Below are positions 18,483-26,470 of a stretch of 64,000 bases of DNA, piece by piece. Made by a program: the position numbers and the translations under genes. The notes under the pieces are model-generated. The model ran no database searches, was not told the DNA's origin, and was given only the letters and a program-made list of their open reading frames with translations. The stretch is from Streptococcus parasanguinis (lineage in GTDB: Bacteria > Bacillota > Bacilli > Lactobacillales > Streptococcaceae): assembly GCF_901875555.1 (NCBI RefSeq), contig NZ_CABFMD010000011.1, forward strand, positions 248,001-312,000, read 5' to 3'. The stretch's first letter is position 1. Each line of letters starts with the position of its first letter.

Positions 18483-19763
18483 TCATTCGTTTATTGGACT
18501 TGGTAAGAGAATCTCCGTTCGATAGTGGCCATTTTCTTTGAAACGCTTGATAGTTCCTTGGTATTCTTGTACTAGAGCATCAACGTTTCGTAAGCCCCAA
18601 CCATCTCTTTGACGTGTTTTACGAGTCTCTTGTTCTTGTTCATTAAAGGTATTGTTGATCGAAATAAATAGGTTTTGTTGAAAATAACGTATATTCAGAG
18701 CCAATATTCTCTCCGATTTATCAGTTATTCGAAGACAGGCTGAAATACTATTATCTAAACAATTTCCTAAAATAACAGCTAGAATATCGGGCTGAATAGA
18801 TAATTCTTGAGGGACAAAGCAGTCAATTTCCAATTCAATTTCATCTTCCACATTGTGCAGTTTTTGATTCAGTAAAAAATTAATTGTTGGATTTTTGGAG
18901 TAAAAAGTTTGTTTTCCCGAAATACTATCGGTTAACGAGTGAAGATACTCTCTAGCCTCATCAGGATTTTCTTCTAGAAGTGCCAACAGAGTTAAATGTT
19001 TATTTTTTAAGTCATGCCGAAGACTTTGCAATCGTTGGTATTCCTCTTGAGACTGTTGTGTTTCTCTTAATTGGAATTGAAGCTGTTCTTTATCTAATTT
19101 ATTTTGATAATAAGCGTGCTGTTGTTGAGAAAGATGTAAGGTAAAATAAAGTGAGGAAAATGACAATACAATAAGAGAAAAGAGTGAAATGACAGAAAGA
19201 TAATCTGGTCCAAATACTTGTCCTTGAATAGCAGATACAGTAAAGGCAAAAATAATCGACAAAATCGGCACGATAAATTGATACAGCCAATTTCTTTTAG
19301 ATGTTGGCATGGTTAACTTTTGATGTGTTCGGAATAACTGTCGAAGAACTAGAGTGATCACAGTTGAAAAAAGAAAACTGATGACAAGGTAACCACTAAT
19401 CATTCCTAAATTTTTTGATACTTTTGACAGTGGAAGAAAAAGTTGGATAGCTTGATTGAGGACAGCTCCTGCTAATAATGTCAGGCTTGTCTGTAAGAAT
19501 ATCCAAAAGGAAGAATCACGAAAGGAGTAGCCAAAATAGAGTCCTACAAGAGAGGATTCTAACATACTAAGGAGGAGATTGCTCACTAAAAAAACGCGAC
19601 TTTCTAAAAATAGAAACACAAGAGCCACATGAAAAAGAAAGCAACAACAAAGGACTAAAAGGGTTTCTTTTGAATGTTTATTTTTGGATATTGGCCTAAA
19701 AAATAAAACAGTTGCCAGAAATAAGTCGAACAAGATACTAATGATCCGTAATCCTATTAGCAT
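18483..19763 (-). CDS. Sensor histidine kinase, AgrC/ComD type (GHKL ATPase)
   Basis: This 426-residue kinase has five to seven predicted membrane helices in residues 1-210, a coiled-coil linker, and a phosphoacceptor motif LRHDLKNKH with His250. The GHKL ATPase domain has an N-box NCLDNSISA and a G-box RDGWGLRNV. This HPK10-like architecture is typical of kinases that sense peptides or cell-envelope compounds and pair with LytTR regulators. It overlaps the regulator gene by one base at 19763 and is read away from the ABC operon. The signal is unknown. The region is visibly AT-richer than pepN. Confidence 0.88.
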   Translation of the reverse strand: MLIGLRIISILFDLFLATVLFFRPISKNKHSKETLLVLCCCFLFHVALVFLFLESRVFLVSNLLLSMLESSLVGLYFGYSFRDSSFWIFLQTSLTLLAGAVLNQAIQLFLPLSKVSKNLGMISGYLVISFLFSTVITLVLRQLFRTHQKLTMPTSKRNWLYQFIVPILSIIFAFTVSAIQGQVFGPDYLSVISLFSLIVLSFSSLYFTLHLSQQQHAYYQNKLDKEQLQFQLRETQQSQEEYQRLQSLRHDLKNKHLTLLALLEENPDEAREYLHSLTDSISGKQTFYSKNPTINFLLNQKLHNVEDEIELEIDCFVPQELSIQPDILAVILGNCLDNSISACLRITDKSERILALNIRYFQQNLFISINNTFNEQEQETRKTRQRDGWGLRNVDALVQEYQGTIKRFKENGHYRTEILLPSPINE

Positions 19764-20473
19764 TAGAAATTCCTTTCACTGAGGTAGTTATAGTATTTTT
19801 CTTTAAAAGAAGACTGGAACTTACGACTAATTGGAAGTAGATGCTCCTCGGTTCCATTTAGCAAAATAGTCACGGTTTTCGCATCAAAATCTTTGATATA
19901 TTTGGGATTTACAATATAAGAAGCATGTATTTGAATAAAATAATCAGGTAGTTTATTTAGAATGTCTTGGGTTTTCAGTAAGGACTTATAGGTATCTGCT
20001 AGCGTGTAAATAAAAACAGAACGCTTATCCTTCTCAAAATAGGTAATGTCACTTAAAGGAATAGAGTAACTTTGTTTTCCAAATGAGAAGTTAAAGATGG
20101 TTTGTCCTAAATCTAAATAACGTAAAACTCTGTCTACTACCTTATTTAGCCTTTGAGGTTCAATTGGTTTTACTAAGTAATCAAAAGTCTGTACTTCAAA
20201 AACTTGTTCCATGTAATCACGATAGCTGGTCACAAAAATAATGGGGATAAAAGGATTGAACTGCCGAATTTCACGTGCAAGGTCAATTCCAGTAATTTGT
20301 GGCATATCAATATCCAAAAAAACACAATGAGTATCCCTTGTTAACTGTTCTAGCATTTTTTGTGGATTGGTATATAGTTTCGTTTCTACAGGAACCTTGT
20401 CGTAAGAAAGTAAATACTGTTCTAACTGACTAGCATCTCTAGTTGAGTCATCACAAATAACGACGTTTAACAT
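19763..20473 (-). CDS. LytTR-type response regulator
   Basis: This regulator has 236 residues. The receiver domain carries Asp8/Asp9, phosphoacceptor Asp54 in VFLDIDMPQ, Thr/Ser in FVTSYRD and Lys in YLVKPIEP. The C-terminal LytTR DNA-binding domain (residues ~135-236) has FEKDKRSVFIYT and FIQIHASYIVNPKYI. Such regulators bind pairs of 9-bp direct repeats about two helical turns apart; one such pair lies at 20502-20531, between this gene and the divergent ABC operon. Start ATG at 20473, preceded by AAGGGGG on the minus strand. Confidence 0.9.
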   Translation of the reverse strand: MLNVVICDDSTRDASQLEQYLLSYDKVPVETKLYTNPQKMLEQLTRDTHCVFLDIDMPQITGIDLAREIRQFNPFIPIIFVTSYRDYMEQVFEVQTFDYLVKPIEPQRLNKVVDRVLRYLDLGQTIFNFSFGKQSYSIPLSDITYFEKDKRSVFIYTLADTYKSLLKTQDILNKLPDYFIQIHASYIVNPKYIKDFDAKTVTILLNGTEEHLLPISRKFQSSFKEKYYNYLSERNF

Positions 20474-20501
20474 AAGTCCCCCTTATCAAATTGAATTGGC
20501 T

Positions 20502-20531
20502 AATTATGACACTAAAATGGTAAATCATGAC
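20502..20531 (+). promoter_or_regulatory. Candidate LytTR operator (9-bp direct repeat)
   Basis: AATTATGAC (20502-20510) and AATCATGAC (20523-20531) match at 8 of 9 positions and are 21 bp apart centre to centre, the geometry known for ComE/BlpR-type LytTR regulators. The pair ends 7 bp upstream of the -35 element of the ABC operon promoter and lies in the intergenic region of its own regulator gene. Confidence 0.55.
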
Positions 20532-20538
20532 GTAAACC

Positions 20539-20566
20539 TTGGAAAGTCATATGTTTATTATACAAT
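20539..20566 (+). promoter_or_regulatory. Promoter of the ABC operon
   Basis: TTGGAA (20539-20544) and TACAAT (20561-20566) are separated by 16 bp. Initiation would fall near 20573, upstream of the chosen ATPase start. Confidence 0.5.
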
Positions 20567-20621
20567 AATCTTATCAAAAATGAAGGAAGCTGGGAAAATC
20601 TTCTCAGATTTGAGTGATGAG

Positions 20622-21536
20622 ATGAAGACATTTGCGACACTGACTATTAGAGATTTGACAAAATCATTCGATAAGCAACATTTTGCTAATAACCATATTT
20701 CCTTAGAAATAGAAGCTGCTAAAATTACAGCCTTTTTAGGACACAATGGTGCTGGTAAGTCCACCCTCTTAAATCAAATGATTGGTTTTACCAAACCTGA
20801 TCGAGGAGACGTTTGTTATGGAGATATTTCTTTTGTTCAAAATCGTAAACAAGCTCGCTCAATGATGAGCTATATGTCACAGCAGTATGCACCACTTGAA
20901 AAATTAACAGTGGAACAAAATTTAGAAATGCTTGGAAGAATGAGAGGATTAAACACCTTAGAACTCCAAAAGGAACTTGACCAACTCCTAACTGATTTAG
21001 AAATTAAAGAATATCGGAGAAAACAAGGAAAGGACCTTTCAGGTGGTTTAAAGCGCCTGACCTCTTTTGCAATGGCTTTAATCGGATCTCCGACCATCAT
21101 TCTTCTTGATGAGCCGACGAACGATGTTGATCCAATACGTCGTGAAAAACAATGGCAATTATTACAGAAGCTAGCGCATAAAGGTCATACCATTATTATC
21201 GTGACGCATAATCTCTTAGAAGTTGAAAAATATGCTGACAACTATGCCTTATTTAACCATGGGAAGTTAATCAAATCAGGACCTGTTCAGCAAATAACCT
21301 ATCAAAAACAGTATCAAATCTCTTTTGAGTTTAGGAATGAAGATAGCTTAGCTCTGTTCCAAGATTACACCATTATCAACGGTTCGGTTTGCCAGATTGA
21401 AATAGAAGAGAAGGAGTTAACGAGATTGCTACCAAAAATCACACAGGAATTGGATCGAAAGAATATTTTTAATCTGTCACTTACTCAGAAAAACATATCC
21501 ATTTCAGATCTTTATAGAGAGGAGTTGATAAACTGA
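20622..21536 (+). CDS. ABC transporter ATP-binding protein
   Basis: This ATPase has Walker A LGHNGAGKST, Q-loop YMSQQYAPLEKLT, an atypical signature LSGGLKRLT, Walker [14 protein letters not shown] and H-loop VTHNLLEVEKY. A ~80-residue C-terminal extension follows. I start it at the ATG at 20622 (MKTFATLTIRD), because residues further upstream would overlap the promoter. In-frame TTG 20610 and ATG 20580 remain possible, since no candidate has a strong ribosome site. It abuts the permease gene and forms a two-gene exporter, probably for a peptide or lipid, under the divergent LytTR system. Confidence 0.85.
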   Translation: MKTFATLTIRDLTKSFDKQHFANNHISLEIEAAKITAFLGHNGAGKSTLLNQMIGFTKPDRGDVCYGDISFVQNRKQARSMMSYMSQQYAPLEKLTVEQNLEMLGRMRGLNTLELQKELDQLLTDLEIKEYRRKQGKDLSGGLKRLTSFAMALIGSPTIILLDEPTNDVDPIRREKQWQLLQKLAHKGHTIIIVTHNLLEVEKYADNYALFNHGKLIKSGPVQQITYQKQYQISFEFRNEDSLALFQDYTIINGSVCQIEIEEKELTRLLPKITQELDRKNIFNLSLTQKNISISDLYREELIN

Positions 21537-21537
21537 T

Positions 21538-22260
21538 ATGACTCAATTTTTTTACTTACTTCGTTGGAACTATCTTCGTCAAAAAGATTTATTTCTACTC
21601 TTTACGCTAGCTCAGGTTCTGTTATCCATTTCACTTCTTTTTGGTTATCCACTAGTGATCGGTGAGATTGATAGGACAGCTGCCTACTATCTCTCTTCTG
21701 GTTCAGTTCTGATAGGAATTATTTCTATTGGCTGTACTATCTCATCGCCTGTTATAGCAAATGCGAAGTCAGAAGGACATGTAGACTATGTACGAGCCCT
21801 TCCAATACCACGAATTCTTATTTCCTTAGCAGATCTTTGGATGTGGATGATTGCTATTTTACCTGGAGTGTTCATTTCTGTTATACTGGGCTATTTTCGT
21901 TTTTCTGTCCGCTTAAATGTATCTATTCTAGCTGTTTTCATCCTATTTCTTATCTGTCTTACGATGATCAGTCTTGGATTTGCCATTGCTTATACTTTTT
22001 CTCCCAATATTGTCACGTTGATATCTCAGTTGATTCTTATGATCGGTTTGATGTTTTCGCCAATCATGTACCCAGCAAGTCGTCTTCCAGATTGGATAAA
22101 TCATCTCTACCATGTTCTTCCTTTTGTCCCTTCTGTCAACCTCTTACGAGCTAGTGTCTATAGTCATGGTCACGTCTCATTTTTTGACTTGGCTATTCTG
22201 ATTATCTGGATTTTTCTAACACAGCTACTGATCTTGAGAGTTCTTTATAAGGAAAAATAA
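21538..22260 (+). CDS. ABC-2 type transporter permease
   Basis: This 240-residue membrane protein has about six transmembrane helices and the ABC-2 fold: a cytoplasmic N-terminus (RWNYLRQKDL), a conserved stretch AYTFSPNIVTLISQLILMIGLMFSPIMYP near residue 160 (shown here only as positions ~148-178), and a short positively charged C-terminus. It starts one base after the ATPase stop, behind AGAGGAG, and must be its membrane partner. The substrate is not evident; regulation by an AgrC-like kinase suggests peptide export or self-protection. Confidence 0.85.
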   Translation: MTQFFYLLRWNYLRQKDLFLLFTLAQVLLSISLLFGYPLVIGEIDRTAAYYLSSGSVLIGIISIGCTISSPVIANAKSEGHVDYVRALPIPRILISLADLWMWMIAILPGVFISVILGYFRFSVRLNVSILAVFILFLICLTMISLGFAIAYTFSPNIVTLISQLILMIGLMFSPIMYPASRLPDWINHLYHVLPFVPSVNLLRASVYSHGHVSFFDLAILIIWIFLTQLLILRVLYKEK

Positions 22261-22321
22261 AGGAAGGAGGGTAGATAGAAGGTTCTTCTACGAAACAGGA
22301 ATCCATTAAAAAGGAGTTCAA

Positions 22322-22405
22322 TTGAAGAGATATCCCTACAACAAAAAGCAACAACTGTGTTCAGATGTTGCTTATTTTAGTATATTCGTACCCTTGATAT
22401 CTTAA
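22322..22405 (+). CDS. Possible 27-residue peptide after the ABC operon
   Basis: A small frame starts at TTG (22322), 5 bases after a strong AAGGAG site, and encodes a basic N-terminus (MKRYPYNKKQ) with a single Cys and a hydrophobic tail (YFSIFVPLIS). It would be the third gene of the ABC operon. Against it: part of the frame coincides with a hairpin (22346-22373), and it overlaps the bioY 3' end by 4 bases. Treat it as a candidate only. Confidence 0.25.
   Translation: MKRYPYNKKQQLCSDVAYFSIFVPLIS
22346..22373. terminator. Hairpin between the ABC operon and bioY
   Basis: AAGCAACA pairs with TGTTGCTT around a 12-nt loop. There is only a weak T-run on the + side (TATTTTAG) but TTTTTGT on the minus side, so it fits best as the bioY terminator. 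Confidence 0.45.
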
Positions 22406-22935
22406 TTAAAATACCAGTGGTGTTTGAGGCTGGCAAAAATAGCTTTGCTAGTGATCGTGGTGATGATCAGTTTGATGAGGTCGGCAAGGATAAAGGGAGC
22501 AACGACTAAAGCAAAAGCTTTTTGGATATCGGTATGCGTGACCAGCATAAAGCCGATAGCTCCAGCTACAAAGAGGAGAACACTACTAAATAAATTAGCA
22601 AGGAAAATGGTCAGCACGCTGGATTTAGCATTTGTAAATAGAGACGTGATCCATGCTCGGAATGGGAAGAAGAGGAGGAAACCAGCAGTAGGGCCAAGGA
22701 AATGCGAAGCACCACTAGCACCACCTGCCAATACTGGGAATCCTAAGAAGCCAAGAAGTAGGTAGAGGCAGACGGTGACAAAGGCATGACTGGGTTTATA
22801 GATGGTCCCGATAATCCCGATCATGAGCGTTTGCAGGGTTAAAGGAATTGGACCAAATGGAAGGGTAAATTGAGATAGGACGGAGATCATAGCTACTCCA
22901 ATGGAGATGAGCACTAAAGGAAAGATTTTCTTCAT
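22402..22935 (-). CDS. bioY: Biotin ECF transporter substrate-binding component BioY
   Basis: This is the 177-residue S component of the energy-coupling-factor biotin importer. It has six membrane helices and the BioY signature VLAGGASGASHFLGPTAGFLL (positions ~72-92, including the conserved GPTAG). It works with the shared EcfAA'T module, which is not in this window. I start at the ATG at 22935, 9 bases after AGAGG. A loose inverted pair upstream (GTTACC ... GGTTGAC, 22940-22970 region) could be a degenerate BirA operator, but the match is poor. It stands alone on the minus strand. Confidence 0.9.
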   Translation of the reverse strand: MKKIFPLVLISIGVAMISVLSQFTLPFGPIPLTLQTLMIGIIGTIYKPSHAFVTVCLYLLLGFLGFPVLAGGASGASHFLGPTAGFLLFFPFRAWITSLFTNAKSSVLTIFLANLFSSVLLFVAGAIGFMLVTHTDIQKAFALVVAPFILADLIKLIITTITSKAIFASLKHHWYFN

Positions 22936-23010
22936 AACAGTCAACCTCTATTTTATTTTATGGTAACTATTCTACAATATCGGTTTCATCCTGTCAATAG
23001 TCCCAGTCGT

Positions 23011-23064
23011 TTTAGGTTGTTTTAAGTAAAAATTTAGGCCTGTTTAAGACTTCTAAAGTATAAT
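23011..23064 (+). promoter_or_regulatory. Tandem half-site array and promoter
   Basis: TTTAGG-N4-TTTAAG occurs twice, at 23011-23026 and 23033-23048, 22 bp apart, followed 10 bp later by TATAAT (23059-23064). The array sits where a -35 would be. Its TTTAAG core resembles the CiaR box (TTTAAG-N5-TTTAAG), with spacing off by one. It would drive the Gly/Gln-rich gene and possibly read into ciaRH. Confidence 0.5.
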
Positions 23065-23139
23065 CGCCTTACTTAAAGGATCGAGCTCCCTTTAAAATTT
23101 AAAAGACAAGTACTTGTAAAAAAGATAAAAGGTAAAAAG

Positions 23140-23652
23140 ATGAATCAAAAAGAAACAAAACAAGTAGTCGAAACGCAAGAATCCAAAGAAAAAATGGTCG
23201 TCCTCAAACGAAGCCCTAAGTGGTGGATTGGAATGGCAGCAGTTGGTGGATTATTGGTCGGTGCTGGAAGTGGCTTTGGTGTCGGTGTCATCGCCTCACA
23301 ATCTTCTAATAACCAACAATTTTCTCAACCGGTCCAAACGGGTCAAAACCAAGGGTCCAATCAGCAACAAAATAGTCAAAATGGCCATGCTTCACAAGGA
23401 AACCAGCAAAATGGTGGCCCCCAGGATGGTGGTCCTCAAGGTGGTGGTCAAGGACAAGGTGGCGGACCTGGTCAGATGCCACAAGAAGGCAATGGTGGCC
23501 CTCAAGGGAATGGTCCAGAAAATGGCATGAACCAATCTGGCGGACAAGAAGGGAACCAGGGTTCCTCTAAAAAGTCCAATAAGAAGAATTCAAAAAATAA
23601 AAACAAGACGAGTGATAGTCAAAGTAACAAAGAAAACACGACAAACTCATAG
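23140..23652 (+). CDS. Membrane-anchored Gly/Gln/Asn-rich protein
   Basis: This 170-residue protein has no recognised domain. It has a charged cytoplasmic N-terminus (~30 residues), one Gly-rich transmembrane helix (WWIGMAAVGGLLVGAGSGFG, residues 28-47) and an extracellular tail of low complexity. The tail is rich in Q, N, G and P repeats (GGPQGGGQGQGGGPGQ) and ends in a Lys/Asn/Ser-rich segment. The tail looks disordered and could reach into the wall. There is no LPXTG. It lies just upstream of ciaRH behind an unusual promoter array; a role in envelope stress is only a guess. Confidence 0.7.
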   Translation: MNQKETKQVVETQESKEKMVVLKRSPKWWIGMAAVGGLLVGAGSGFGVGVIASQSSNNQQFSQPVQTGQNQGSNQQQNSQNGHASQGNQQNGGPQDGGPQGGGQGQGGGPGQMPQEGNGGPQGNGPENGMNQSGGQEGNQGSSKKSNKKNSKNKNKTSDSQSNKENTTNS

Positions 23653-23786
23653 AATATGCCTTCCTCAGGCAGTCTGAATTTGATCATCAAACCAGGTTCT
23701 AACTATAGGAAATGAAGGCAAGTCGTGTTATAATAGTTTGGAATAGATTAGAAAGACTCACTCAGGAAAGAGAAGAGGATACGACA

Positions 23787-24467
23787 ATGATTAAAATTCT
23801 ATTGGTCGAAGATGACCTTGGTTTATCAAATTCAGTATTTGATTTTTTAGATGATTTTGCGGACGTTATGCAGGTCTTTGACGGAGAAGAAGGCCTTTAC
23901 GAAGCAGAAAGCGGAATCTATGATTTGATTCTGCTGGACCTCATGTTACCAGAAAAAGACGGCTTCCATGTCTTGAAAGAATTGCGTGAAAAAGGCGTGA
24001 CGACTCCTGTTTTGATCATGACAGCCAAAGAAAGTTTGGATGACAAAGGGCACGGCTTTGAGCTAGGGGCAGACGATTACCTCACCAAGCCTTTCTATCT
24101 TGAAGAGCTTAAGATGCGGATTCAAGCCCTTTTGAAGCGCTCAGGAAAGGTCAATGAAAATACCCTCAATTATGGCAATTTGAAGGTCAACTTATCTACC
24201 AATTCGACTTACGTGGACGATAAGGAAGTGGAACTTCTTGGGAAGGAATTCGATCTCTTGGTCTATTTCCTTCAAAACCAAAATGTCATCCTTCCAAAGA
24301 CACAGATCTTCGATCGTCTCTGGGGCTTTGACAGTGACACGACTATCTCAGTGGTTGAAGTCTATGTTTCAAAAATCCGTAAGAAATTAAAAGGTACTGA
24401 TTTTGTTGAGAGCTTGCAAACATTACGCAGTGTGGGGTATATCTTAAAAGATGCTAACAAGGATTAA
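23787..24467 (+). CDS. ciaR: Response regulator CiaR
   Basis: This OmpR-family regulator has 226 residues. The receiver domain has phosphoacceptor Asp51 in [15 protein letters not shown], and the winged-helix output domain has [21 protein letters not shown] and [15 protein letters not shown]. The sequence [16 protein letters not shown] and the [17 protein letters not shown] segment match pneumococcal CiaR as I know it. CiaRH controls competence, beta-lactam tolerance and small csRNAs. Start at 23787 behind AGAGG; TATAAT about 50 bases upstream may be its own promoter. It overlaps ciaH by 17 bases. Confidence 0.95.
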   Translation: MIKILLVEDDLGLSNSVFDFLDDFADVMQVFDGEEGLYEAESGIYDLILLDLMLPEKDGFHVLKELREKGVTTPVLIMTAKESLDDKGHGFELGADDYLTKPFYLEELKMRIQALLKRSGKVNENTLNYGNLKVNLSTNSTYVDDKEVELLGKEFDLLVYFLQNQNVILPKTQIFDRLWGFDSDTTISVVEVYVSKIRKKLKGTDFVESLQTLRSVGYILKDANKD

Positions 24468-25803
24468 GAAAACAGTCGGAGAAGATGATTTTTCTTACTT
24501 CGTCCGATATTTTGGTCTCTTCACCTTGATATTCTCAGCCATGACCTTAATTATTATTCAGGTCATGCGCTCGAGTCTCTATACAACGGTCGATGAGAAT
24601 CTCAAGACCTTGAGTCAGGATCCTTATTCCATTATAGCTATTGCCAACCGGGATCAGAAACAGTCTAATTCCAAAGAGGGTGATGAGCATGAGATGATGC
24701 CTGATCATAACAAATCGGAACCCAAAGGAGATGTTACTTCCAATACCACTGTTGTTCTACTGAACAAAAAATATCAAAACTTAACAACGGGAAATGGGTT
24801 TTTAAACTTCAAAACTGTAACTTTTGGTCGTAAATTGCTTAACAAGGTTTCCCAACTCCAAATCACAAATAGTTACGGGAAAAAAGAAAGTTACCGGGCT
24901 TACATGACGGATTTGGGCTTGTCAGATGGTGATGAGAGTGATGTCAAATACGCGGTCATCATGACCAATATTAGCCAGTTGGAGCAGACGAGCGAAAAGA
25001 ATGAGAACCAAATTGCACTCGTTATGATCTGCTTCTGGGGGATTTCACTGTTTGCTAGTCTCTTCCTAGCACGTCTCAGTGTTAAGCCCCTACTTGAGAG
25101 TATGCAAAAGCAAAAGGCATTCGTGGAAAATGCTTCACATGAGTTACGGACGCCTCTAGCAGTCCTTCAAAATCGCCTCGAAACGCTTTTTAGAAAGCCC
25201 GAAGCGACCATTATGGAGTCAAGCGAGAGCATTGCATCTAGCTTGGATGAAGTTCGAAATATGAAGCTCTTGACCACCAACCTTCTCAATATCGCCCGAA
25301 GAGATGATGGCTTGAAACCAGAGATGGAAGACATCGAACCAAGCTTTTTCGATCAGACCTTCTCGAATTTTGAGATCATTGCGGAAGAAAATGATAAAAT
25401 TTTCCGAGGAGACAATCAAGTGGACAAAGTCATTTGTTCGGATAAGACATTGCTTAAGCAGTTGATGACCATTCTCTACGACAATGCCTTGAAATATACC
25501 GATGAAGATGGTGAGATCCAGTTTGAAGTCCAGTTGAAGGACAAAAATCTTCTTCTAAGGGTGCTGGATAATGGTCCAGGGATTCGAGATGAGGATAAGA
25601 AACGGATCTTTGATCGTTTTTACCGCGTGGATAAGGCCAGAACCCGTCAAAAAGGTGGATTTGGTTTGGGACTATCTCTTGCGAAGCAGATCGTAGAATC
25701 CTTCAAAGGAACCATCCAAGTCAAAGATAATAAACCAAAAGGGACCATCTTTGAAGTGAAATTATCCGTCAAGACGGAAAGTCGTAAAAAAAATCGTTCA
25801 TAA
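24451..25803 (+). CDS. ciaH: Sensor histidine kinase CiaH
   Basis: This is the partner kinase of CiaR, 450 residues. It has two membrane helices (about 22-42 and 185-205) flanking an extracellular sensor region with a Ser/Lys/Glu-rich insert around residues 66-95. The HisKA motif is [16 protein letters not shown] with His230. The HATPase domain shows N-box [10 protein letters not shown]1 DNGPGI, F-box FDRFYRVD and G2 [14 protein letters not shown]. Translation starts inside the ciaR end, giving coupled expression. Confidence 0.94.
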   Translation: MLTRIKKTVGEDDFSYFVRYFGLFTLIFSAMTLIIIQVMRSSLYTTVDENLKTLSQDPYSIIAIANRDQKQSNSKEGDEHEMMPDHNKSEPKGDVTSNTTVVLLNKKYQNLTTGNGFLNFKTVTFGRKLLNKVSQLQITNSYGKKESYRAYMTDLGLSDGDESDVKYAVIMTNISQLEQTSEKNENQIALVMICFWGISLFASLFLARLSVKPLLESMQKQKAFVENASHELRTPLAVLQNRLETLFRKPEATIMESSESIASSLDEVRNMKLLTTNLLNIARRDDGLKPEMEDIEPSFFDQTFSNFEIIAEENDKIFRGDNQVDKVICSDKTLLKQLMTILYDNALKYTDEDGEIQFEVQLKDKNLLLRVLDNGPGIRDEDKKRIFDRFYRVDKARTRQKGGFGLGLSLAKQIVESFKGTIQVKDNKPKGTIFEVKLSVKTESRKKNRS

Positions 25804-25832
25804 TCTTTAAAAAATAGAAAAGAGAAATACCT

Positions 25833-26213
25833 ATGAGTTCAAAAATGTTGCACACTTGCCTTCGTGTGGAAAACTTAGAAAAATCAATCGCTTTTTACCA
25901 AGATGCGTTTGGTTTTGAAGAAAAACGTCGGAAAGATTTCCCAGACTACAAGTTCACGATTGTCTATTTGGCCTTGCCTGGAGATGACTATGAGTTGGAA
26001 TTGACGTACAATTATGGTCATGGTCCATATGTGATCGGAGATGGCTATGCTCACGTCGCATTGAGTACTCCTGATCTAGAAGGTTTGAATGCTGAACACA
26101 AGGCTAAAGGCTATGAAGTGACAGAACCAAAAGGTCTTCCAGGAACACAACCGAATTACTATTTCGTTGTAGATCCGGATGGTTATAAAGTAGAAGTCAT
26201 TCGTGAAAAATAA
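25833..26213 (+). CDS. gloA: Lactoylglutathione lyase / VOC family protein
   Basis: This 126-residue vicinal-oxygen-chelate protein resembles glyoxalase I, which isomerises the hemithioacetal of methylglyoxal. It has two beta-alpha-beta-beta-beta units; metal ligands are expected at His7 (LHTCLRV), Glu56 (YELELTY), His74 (YAHVALS) and Glu122 (YKVEVI). Length and residues fit GloA. It follows ciaH by 30 bases but looks functionally separate, and ends before repeat copy 3. Confidence 0.85.
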   Translation: MSSKMLHTCLRVENLEKSIAFYQDAFGFEEKRRKDFPDYKFTIVYLALPGDDYELELTYNYGHGPYVIGDGYAHVALSTPDLEGLNAEHKAKGYEVTEPKGLPGTQPNYYFVVDPDGYKVEVIREK

Positions 26214-26226
26214 GAGTAATCAAAAA

Positions 26227-26408
26227 TAGGGGGCTGGGACAAAAGTCCTAGCCTCTCAATTATTTTTGGATTGTCGAGCAAGACGCAGTGGTTGAGTGGG
26301 CTCTACTACGCTGATTTCATCAGCTTTTACAGCCCTACTCAACTGTGCGGAGGTGAGACGACGAAATCGAATTCTAACGAATGACCGATTTCTGTCCCAC
26401 TCCCTCTT
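26227..26408 (+). repeat. Palindromic intergenic repeat, copy 3
   Basis: Same orientation as copy 1. It begins with AGGGGGCTGGGACA and ends with TGTCCCACTCCCTCT, so the outer bases have changed on both sides and still pair. The proximal hairpin GGCTGGGACaaaaGTCCTAGCC directly follows the gloA stop and can act as its terminator, as TTATTTTTGG follows. Confidence 0.85.
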
Positions 26409-26452
26409 TTTTATGAAACCATTTACAGAAAAGGAATGTTTTTTCGAGAGAA

Positions 26453-26464
26453 ATTTGCTATAAT
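26453..26464 (+). promoter_or_regulatory. Extended -10 promoter giving a leaderless pgdA transcript
   Basis: TTTGCTATAAT (extended -10, TGC-TATAAT) ends 6 bases before the pgdA ATG. Transcription would start at or next to the A of the start codon. No ribosome site fits in the remaining bases. Confidence 0.6.
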
Positions 26465-26470
26465 AAAGTT

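Noticed and set aside
22936..22975. BirA-like inverted repeat before bioY
   Set aside because: GTTACC and GGTTGAC are only a partial match to the TTGTTAACC-type half-sites, so it was kept as a remark rather than a feature.
23065..23100. csRNA-like transcript after the TTTAAG array
   Set aside because: A TTAAAGG/CCTTTAA hairpin is present but there is no T-run terminator within the expected ~100-150 bases, and a coding start follows.
23650..23672. Hairpin TGCCT/AGGCA after the low-complexity gene
   Set aside because: The stem is short and no T-run follows, so read-through into ciaR is likely and it was not called a terminator.
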